A DNA stretch of 64,000 bases from Oxalobacteraceae sp. CFBP 13730. GTDB lineage: Bacteria > Pseudomonadota > Gammaproteobacteria > Burkholderiales > Burkholderiaceae_D. A program made the translations under genes and the position numbers. Below are positions 59,391 to 64,000 of this stretch, piece after piece. Location of the stretch: NCBI GenBank assembly GCA_014841835.1, contig JACYUQ010000001.1, forward strand, positions 62,001 through 126,000, read 5' to 3'. How positions within the stretch are numbered: the stretch's first letter is position 1; each line of letters begins with the position of its first letter. Below the pieces are notes generated by a model, which was given only the letters and a program-made list of their open reading frames with translations, did no database searches and was not told the origin of the DNA.

Positions 59391-61918
59391 CAGTTGTCCA
59401 CCCTGTTGAATTGAATGGTTCGGTAGAACCGCTCGCCGTTGGCGCAGTCGATGCGCAAGTCGCAGTAATTGACGCCAGGCGGCAAGGTGTCCATGCCGCC
59501 CAGCTTCACCAGGATCAACGACCCCTGGATCACCGCCGGCACCAGCACGATCACGCCCACCGGCTGCGCCAGCACCGCGCTGGCAGAGGTGTTGCTGTCC
59601 GCCAGATCGTTGCTGATGTCAGCCACGAAAAAGCTCTCGTCGTCCGCGTCCTTCTCCAGCGACCAGGATCCGACCTGCTGCTTGAACCAGATCGTGCGGT
59701 CGAACCGCTCGCCGTTCGCGCACGTGACGCGAAACGTGCAGAAGTTGACCGCGCCGGTCGCTGCGTTGAACCCACCCAGCTTCACCGGGATCAGCTTGCC
59801 CTGGATGACGGGCTGCTGAAGCACTGTCACACCAGCGACGATGGCCTCGACCGAAACGGCCGTGGTGCCGCGCTCGGCCAGGTCGATCGTGAGGTTCGCC
59901 ACCCAGTAGCGCTCGTCAAGCGGGTGCTTCTCGCTCCACCATTTGCCTGCCTCGAGGTACGGAGCGTTTGGCGTGCGCGCGCTTGGCACGCTGCCGAACG
60001 CCACCACGCGGGTACCGCCCGGGAATGCGACCCGACGGGATTCGGCAACCGTCGAGGCCACCACAGCATTCTGCGCAGGCGTCTCGGCCAGCGTGGTGAA
60101 ACTTGCCGACAGCGGCGTGGCGCGGTTGCCAGCAGTGTCGAAGGCGCGCATGCGCACCGCGTGCGCAGTGCCGGCGGGTCGCCCCGAAACCACGACCGAA
60201 CGGGCGGCGTTCGGGATAACGGTGTAGCTCGCGCCGCCATCGATGCTGTATTCATAGCCGGCAACGCCGACTGCATCTGTCGCCGCCGGGCATGACAGCG
60301 CAGCGCCTGACGTGGTGATCGCGGACACCGTGATCTCGCCGGTCATCACGGGTGCCGTGGTATCGGCGGCAGGCTCTGCAATAGCCGCCAGGTAGGCGGA
60401 TACTGCATTGCTCAGCGCGGCCTCTTGCGCCGCTGTGCGACCCGAGCCGGCAATAAACATGCTGTACTGGCGGAGGGTGCCGTTCACGCCTGACGTGTTG
60501 TTACCGGAATTGCGGTTGCCGAGGAAAATCGAATTGCTGGACTCGCCAACGTCGGTGTTGACCGTGTCGGTCGTGTGCACCTGCGCGCCCTTGTTGTACA
60601 GAGCGCACGCACCCACCGACTTACGACTCATACTCCACAGGCCCGACACATCGGCGATGCCGGTGTAGGTATTGTCCGCACTGGTATTCGAGTTGTTCAG
60701 GCGGAAATTCGCAGTAGTCGGGTTTTTGGCGCCCGTGACAATCACGCTCCGGCCGGTCGTACTCGAGTTGAAGCCCAGGTCGACGCCGCTCGTGTCGATA
60801 TTGCCGCGCACGTAGTAGGCATAGCTGACGTTGCCCGGCTCCAGCTTGGAGTCGCCAGTCACAGGGTTGACGCCCGTGTTGATGAAGCTTGCCGTGCTGG
60901 TGCCTGTGAAGCCTTGATCTGCGGTGAACGTCATGCCGGAATTGACGGCAGTGACAGCCCCGTTCTTCGCATTGACGCGCGCGGCTTGCTCGGTCGGCGA
61001 TGCGTAAATCTGCATCACTGAGATCCCGGACCACAGGCCATTGCTGATCAGGGTGTCGAAGAAAGAAGCTAACTTGGTCAGGCGGTCGGTCGACGGCGCC
61101 GTGGTCATACGAGAGGCGTACAGCTTGGCCGTCTCGGTGCCCGACATGCCTTCCTCGTACATCAAGTCGCCATGGATCACCACGCCGTTGGGGCCGTAGT
61201 GCACGGTATCCGACCCGTCGATGGTGACTGAGTCCGCGCTGAACCATCGGCAATATGGCTTCGTCTCGCCGATCAGCTGCTGTGCTGCACGGACGGGGCC
61301 AGGGTTCGCCCACGTGCTGGTCTGAATACGCGAGATGATGAACAGGGTTGTGCTGGCGATCGCGCCGGAGCTGCGCAAGGCATCGATGAAAGCTGACAGG
61401 TTCGTGCCGTATGCATTGGCGGCGGCAAGGGTCGAGCCTGCATCGTTCTCGCCTTGCGTCCAGTTCATGGCACGGATGTTGATCGTCTTGCCCGATGCGG
61501 TCAGATTGGCCTTCGCGTCGGCAATCTGCGAAATCGCTTCATCAAACAGGTCATCGCGAAGGTTATTGTCCCAGCAGCCGCGACCGGTAGTGCGTGCAGC
61601 CTGCGACAGCGAGGTGGTGCTGTGCGCCTTTTTGATCATGTACAGCGGCACGCCAGGGTTATCGACCGTCCAGCGGCGCGCGTATTCGGCTTCCGCGCCA
61701 AAATAGTTCTGCGAGGTGTCTGGGTACTTGCCGCCCTTCAGGTGAACGGCAGACGTAACTTGTGCCTGGTAGGTAACCCAAGCCTTGCCGAACGGATCCC
61801 AGATGAACACGTCGCTCATCGGCCCGGAGATTGCACTCGGGACCGTCTGTGCGTTTGACGTGCCGTTGCTGTTGCACTGCGACTGTCCAGCGAAGATAAC
61901 CAATTGCGCGACGGCCAT
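59390..61918 (-). CDS. Phage SGNH/sialate-O-acetylesterase-like protein in the head module
   Basis: 842 residues. The N-terminal about 280 residues are an SGNH hydrolase of the SASA type: GQSQCNSNG (block I Ser), NWTQGENDAGS (QGE block) and DTVHYGPNG (Asp/His). A concanavalin-like jelly-roll region follows, then a fibronectin-III-like domain (AALSCPAATDAVGVAGYEYS), and two tandem copies of an about 100-residue phage domain ending in TCANGERFDRTIWFK and DCANGERFYRTIQFN. Probably a virion-surface esterase removing acetyl groups from host glycans. It is inserted between capsid and connector genes, which is unusual for this size. Confidence 0.8.
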   Translation of the reverse strand: MAVAQLVIFAGQSQCNSNGTSNAQTVPSAISGPMSDVFIWDPFGKAWVTYQAQVTSAVHLKGGKYPDTSQNYFGAEAEYARRWTVDNPGVPLYMIKKAHSTTSLSQAARTTGRGCWDNNLRDDLFDEAISQIADAKANLTASGKTINIRAMNWTQGENDAGSTLAAANAYGTNLSAFIDALRSSGAIASTTLFIISRIQTSTWANPGPVRAAQQLIGETKPYCRWFSADSVTIDGSDTVHYGPNGVVIHGDLMYEEGMSGTETAKLYASRMTTAPSTDRLTKLASFFDTLISNGLWSGISVMQIYASPTEQAARVNAKNGAVTAVNSGMTFTADQGFTGTSTASFINTGVNPVTGDSKLEPGNVSYAYYVRGNIDTSGVDLGFNSSTTGRSVIVTGAKNPTTANFRLNNSNTSADNTYTGIADVSGLWSMSRKSVGACALYNKGAQVHTTDTVNTDVGESSNSIFLGNRNSGNNTSGVNGTLRQYSMFIAGSGRTAAQEAALSNAVSAYLAAIAEPAADTTAPVMTGEITVSAITTSGAALSCPAATDAVGVAGYEYSIDGGASYTVIPNAARSVVVSGRPAGTAHAVRMRAFDTAGNRATPLSASFTTLAETPAQNAVVASTVAESRRVAFPGGTRVVAFGSVPSARTPNAPYLEAGKWWSEKHPLDERYWVANLTIDLAERGTTAVSVEAIVAGVTVLQQPVIQGKLIPVKLGGFNAATGAVNFCTFRVTCANGERFDRTIWFKQQVGSWSLEKDADDESFFVADISNDLADSNTSASAVLAQPVGVIVLVPAVIQGSLILVKLGGMDTLPPGVNYCDLRIDCANGERFYRTIQFNRVDN

Positions 61919-61922
61919 ATTT

Positions 61923-62000
61923 TTATTTCGCCTTATTCAGGGTTTCAAGGATGGCGTCGACTTCGGTGGCCGGCATCGTGACCAGGTGCTCGGTGGTCAC
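61923..62000 (-). CDS. Possible 25-residue phage peptide
   Basis: GTG start overlapping the preceding stop (GTGA); MTTEHLVTMPATEVDAILET LNKAK. Four-base overlap upstream and close spacing downstream are the only support; it could also be a chance frame. Confidence 0.4.
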   Translation of the reverse strand: MTTEHLVTMPATEVDAILETLNKAK

Positions 62001-62263
62001 GTCTTTGTTCGCAGCTCGATGGTTTTCATTCGCCCGCGCCGCTCGTACATCACCGTAGTGATGCCGCGCTCGCGGAGCATGTTCAGTGCGCACTCGTAGG
62101 CCGCGCGGTCGATCTTGCCGACAGCGCCGTGCACATACACGGTGCTGCTTGTCAGGTGGGTGACCGTGATGATCCCTTCGTACGCGCGGCGCGCTTCGTA
62201 GCCGCCCGGCGCGGAGTACGCGCGAATGGTCGAGACCTCGGGGGTCATATGTAGATGGGTCAT
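61997..62263 (-). CDS. Small phage protein of the head module
   Basis: 88 residues from ATG 62263 (MTHLHMTPEVSTIRAYSAPG). Contains ITVTHLTSSTVYVHGAVGKI and a terminal RGITTVMYERRGRMKTIEL; mixed alpha/beta pattern resembling an N-acetyltransferase end fragment or a small phage fold. Unknown role; between capsid-side small gene and esterase. Confidence 0.6.
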   Translation of the reverse strand: MTHLHMTPEVSTIRAYSAPGGYEARRAYEGIITVTHLTSSTVYVHGAVGKIDRAAYECALNMLRERGITTVMYERRGRMKTIELRTKT

Positions 62264-62340
62264 CACGGTTGCTTTCTCTTAGCGCTGTGCCGGGTCGGCG
62301 CGCGCGGTGCGTGCCTGCCCGGCGCCGGAGATGCAGAAGA

Positions 62341-62490
62341 TTACTTCGCTGGTTTTGCGGCTTTGGCGTCTGCCTCGTATGGCTTTGCCACCTTTCCGTC
62401 GGTCAGGATCTTGGCCTGGTCAGCCTCGAAGCCGGCGACGTCGCCCGGACTGTAAATTTTCCAGGGCTTGATGAATTCGACAGTTTCCAC
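62341..62490 (-). CDS. Small phage head-module protein (49 residues)
   Basis: METVEFIKPWKIYSPGDVAG then FEADQAKIL and a Lys/Ala-rich end. GTG start at 62490 with AAGGA eight bases upstream. The KPWxxYxPGDxAGF pattern is common in tiny proteins next to phage capsid genes. The function is unknown. Confidence 0.7.
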   Translation of the reverse strand: METVEFIKPWKIYSPGDVAGFEADQAKILTDGKVAKPYEADAKAAKPAK

Positions 62491-62551
62491 GATGGAGTTC
62501 CTTGATGAAGGGTTGGCCGACCTGCGGAAGCAGGCCGGCAGTCAGGTCGCT

Positions 62552-63877
62552 TTAGGCGCCCCAGGTGACCGCAGTCAGAATCGCGATCGATTCGACGTGG
62601 CGCGGGCCGAAGTCGTGCTTCGCGATGACGCGCACCAGCGTCTGATCACGCTGGAAGGCGCTCACGAGATTGCCGCCTTCGTCCTTGTACGTCGCTTCCT
62701 TCGAGTAATCGATCAGAAGCGTTTCGTCTTCGCCGATGAAGCAGTCGTTGAAGTCCACGAAGTAGATTTCCGACTGGTTCGAGCTGGCGCCCAGGTTGTT
62801 CGGGATTTGGGTCGTCTTGCCGACTGGATAGCCCTTCAGGTTCCCGTCCTTCATCTCGGGGTAGACCTTGTTGCCGTTGCCGTCGCGCAGGCCTTCCAGG
62901 AAGCGGAACGAACGCGGCGACATGATCCAGCCGGGCGCCCCCATGTTGGCGTTGACGTTTTCCAGAGCCAGAATCAGCTTGTTCAGATCGGTTTCGATCT
63001 TTTGCAGCGTGTCACCTGCGGACGCCGCGAATTTGAAGCCGGCCAGCGCCCAGGCCAGCAGGCCTTTCGGGGTTTCCAGGGTGCCGTCGTCGCGGATGAA
63101 CGCCTTGTCTTCGCGCGAGCTCATGGCACCAGTCAGGTCATCCACCACCAGCTTGTCGACGTTCGGGCTGGTGCCGGCGTAGGCCAGGAGGTCGTTCGAG
63201 ATCGGGACCAGGCCGGTCAGCTTCTTAGCCGACAGCTTCAGGTTGTCGAAAGTCTGGCCAGTCACACCGATATCCGAATCGCTGCCGGTGTAGCCAACGA
63301 CTGCACCACCCTTCAGGCGCGGCAGGGTGATGTTGCCGTTCGTGAGCGGCAGCGTGCGTGCGCCGAGCCGGCGGACAACCGACTGCGGACGCCACAGTTC
63401 GATCACCTCGCGGGCCATGTTTTGCGGGACGAGCACGCCGCCGGCGCCAGGGGTCAGGGTGTTCAGCGCCATTGCGACGTCTTCACCGAAGTGATTGTCC
63501 ATCGCAAACTTGGCGGCCACCTGCTGATTGCCTTGAGCGACAACCAGTGCGCGCACCATGCGCGACATGCCGGTACCGGGCACGCTTGGCATGCGCGGCG
63601 TGGCCGGCATGCTTGCAGCGGCTGCAGGCGGTGCTGCGGGTTGGTGGATCGCCGACAGGGCGCGGTCGACAGGCACGGCGGCGGCAGCGGCCATGCTCTC
63701 GGATGCTTCCATGCGGGTGATCTGCGCGGTGAGCTCGCCGAATTTGGTTTGCAGACCGGTGAACTCGACCAGCTGTTCCGCGGTCAGTTGACCGCCGCCG
63801 GCTTCGATCAGGGCCAGGGCTTGCACGCTGGCGTTGACCTTGGCGCGTTCGCTGCGGAGTTCGTTGATGGTTGGCAT
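62552..63877 (-). CDS. HK97-family major capsid protein
   Basis: 441 residues. The N-terminal about 115 residues are a helical, alanine-rich delta/scaffold region (MPTINELRSERAKVNASVQA) probably removed by the prohead protease, followed by the HK97 fold: GGVLVPQNMAREVIELWRPQ, the E-loop region (KGGAVVGYTGSDSDIGVTGQ) and a P-domain ending FGPRHVESIAILTAVTWGA. All classical family blocks are present. Confidence 0.93.
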   Translation of the reverse strand: MPTINELRSERAKVNASVQALALIEAGGGQLTAEQLVEFTGLQTKFGELTAQITRMEASESMAAAAAVPVDRALSAIHQPAAPPAAAASMPATPRMPSVPGTGMSRMVRALVVAQGNQQVAAKFAMDNHFGEDVAMALNTLTPGAGGVLVPQNMAREVIELWRPQSVVRRLGARTLPLTNGNITLPRLKGGAVVGYTGSDSDIGVTGQTFDNLKLSAKKLTGLVPISNDLLAYAGTSPNVDKLVVDDLTGAMSSREDKAFIRDDGTLETPKGLLAWALAGFKFAASAGDTLQKIETDLNKLILALENVNANMGAPGWIMSPRSFRFLEGLRDGNGNKVYPEMKDGNLKGYPVGKTTQIPNNLGASSNQSEIYFVDFNDCFIGEDETLLIDYSKEATYKDEGGNLVSAFQRDQTLVRVIAKHDFGPRHVESIAILTAVTWGA

Positions 63878-63896
63878 ATTGCCTCTCCTAGAATTG

Positions 63897-63920
63897 AAAA
63901 AGCCGCCTCGAGGGCGGCTT
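63897..63920 (-). terminator. Intrinsic terminator upstream of the capsid gene
   Basis: Minus strand AAGCCGCC-CTCGA-GGCGGCTT followed by a T-run, between the preceding gene (ends 63944) and the capsid ATG. A separate capsid promoter would lie in the 20 bases that follow or the terminator is leaky. Confidence 0.8.
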
Positions 63921-63943
63921 GGTTGCTTGTCCCGCGAACGCGG

Positions 63944-64000
63944 TCAAATTTGGGTTTGGAGCGCCATTGCTTTTGCGCGGGCGCCAATGGATTGCTTCGA
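63944..64000 (-). CDS. C-terminal end of the gene upstream of capsid (probably prohead protease)
   Basis: Only 18 codons are visible (SKQSIGARAKAMALQTQI) before the stop at 63944. In HK97-like order the gene before capsid is the prohead protease or a ClpP-like protease. The identity is inferred from position only. Confidence 0.4.
   Translation of the reverse strand, partial: SKQSIGARAKAMALQTQI

Noticed and set aside
1..64000. CRISPR array
   Set aside because: No run of identical direct repeats with regular unique spacers was found in the stretches that lack genes.

Overview
The window is high-GC proteobacterial DNA. The best overall fit is a betaproteobacterium of the Oxalobacteraceae (Massilia / Janthinobacterium-like); this is inferred from gene content and codon style, not from a marker gene.

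Region 1 (1-24.7 kb) is backbone chromosome. From left to right it holds the end of a type VI secretion locus (tssM, cut by the left edge, plus a TagX-like peptidase), an SOS-controlled pair made of a FAN1-like VRR-NUC nuclease and a nuclease-fused XPD/DinG helicase, a four-gene LytTR two-component / LiaF-like envelope-sensing operon, two very small genes, a large TonB-dependent receptor, a DUF1460 lipoprotein, a WbpA-type UDP-sugar dehydrogenase followed by a WbpE-like protein that has lost its catalytic lysine, a TonB-like protein with a very long coiled coil, an isolated S24 repressor with palindromic operators and a holin-like gene, an NhaR-type LysR regulator and a TerB-like protein.

Region 2 (24.7-34.3 kb) is a decayed accessory zone with many frameshifted genes (acyltransferase, receiver protein, AcfC-like binding protein, phage gene). 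A tRNA-Arg(UCU) 3' fragment at 27.9 kb looks like an attachment site of an element lying to its right. From there to 32.7 kb cargo genes alternate with degenerate antisense copies of the 3' end of a phage Rz1 spanin gene. Four paralogous 63-72-residue small ORFs and an SOS-box-preceded phage-type Dam methylase lie in this array. The parental, intact rz1 copy is in the prophage at 44.2 kb. This reiterated rz1-tail/cargo arrangement is the most unusual feature of the window.

Region 3 (34.3-44.1 kb) carries a YeiH-type transporter with its divergent LysR regulator, a translationally coupled chain (NTF2-like, ECF sigma, anti-sigma, DUF305, YncE-like beta-propeller, uracil-DNA-glycosylase-like), a TDT/SLAC1 transporter and a hybrid PAS histidine kinase.

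Region 4 (44.2-64 kb, all on the minus strand) is the late half of a lambda/HK97-like siphophage prophage read right to left: capsid, small head genes, an SGNH esterase inserted in the head module, connector, head closure, gp10, tail terminator, tail tube, G/GT tail chaperones with a programmed -1 frameshift, tape measure, tail tip proteins, fibres, two holin-like proteins, a GH24 endolysin and nested Rz/Rz1 spanins. Intrinsic terminators separate several structural genes. Integrase, repressor, replication genes, terminase and portal are not in the window and should lie to the right.
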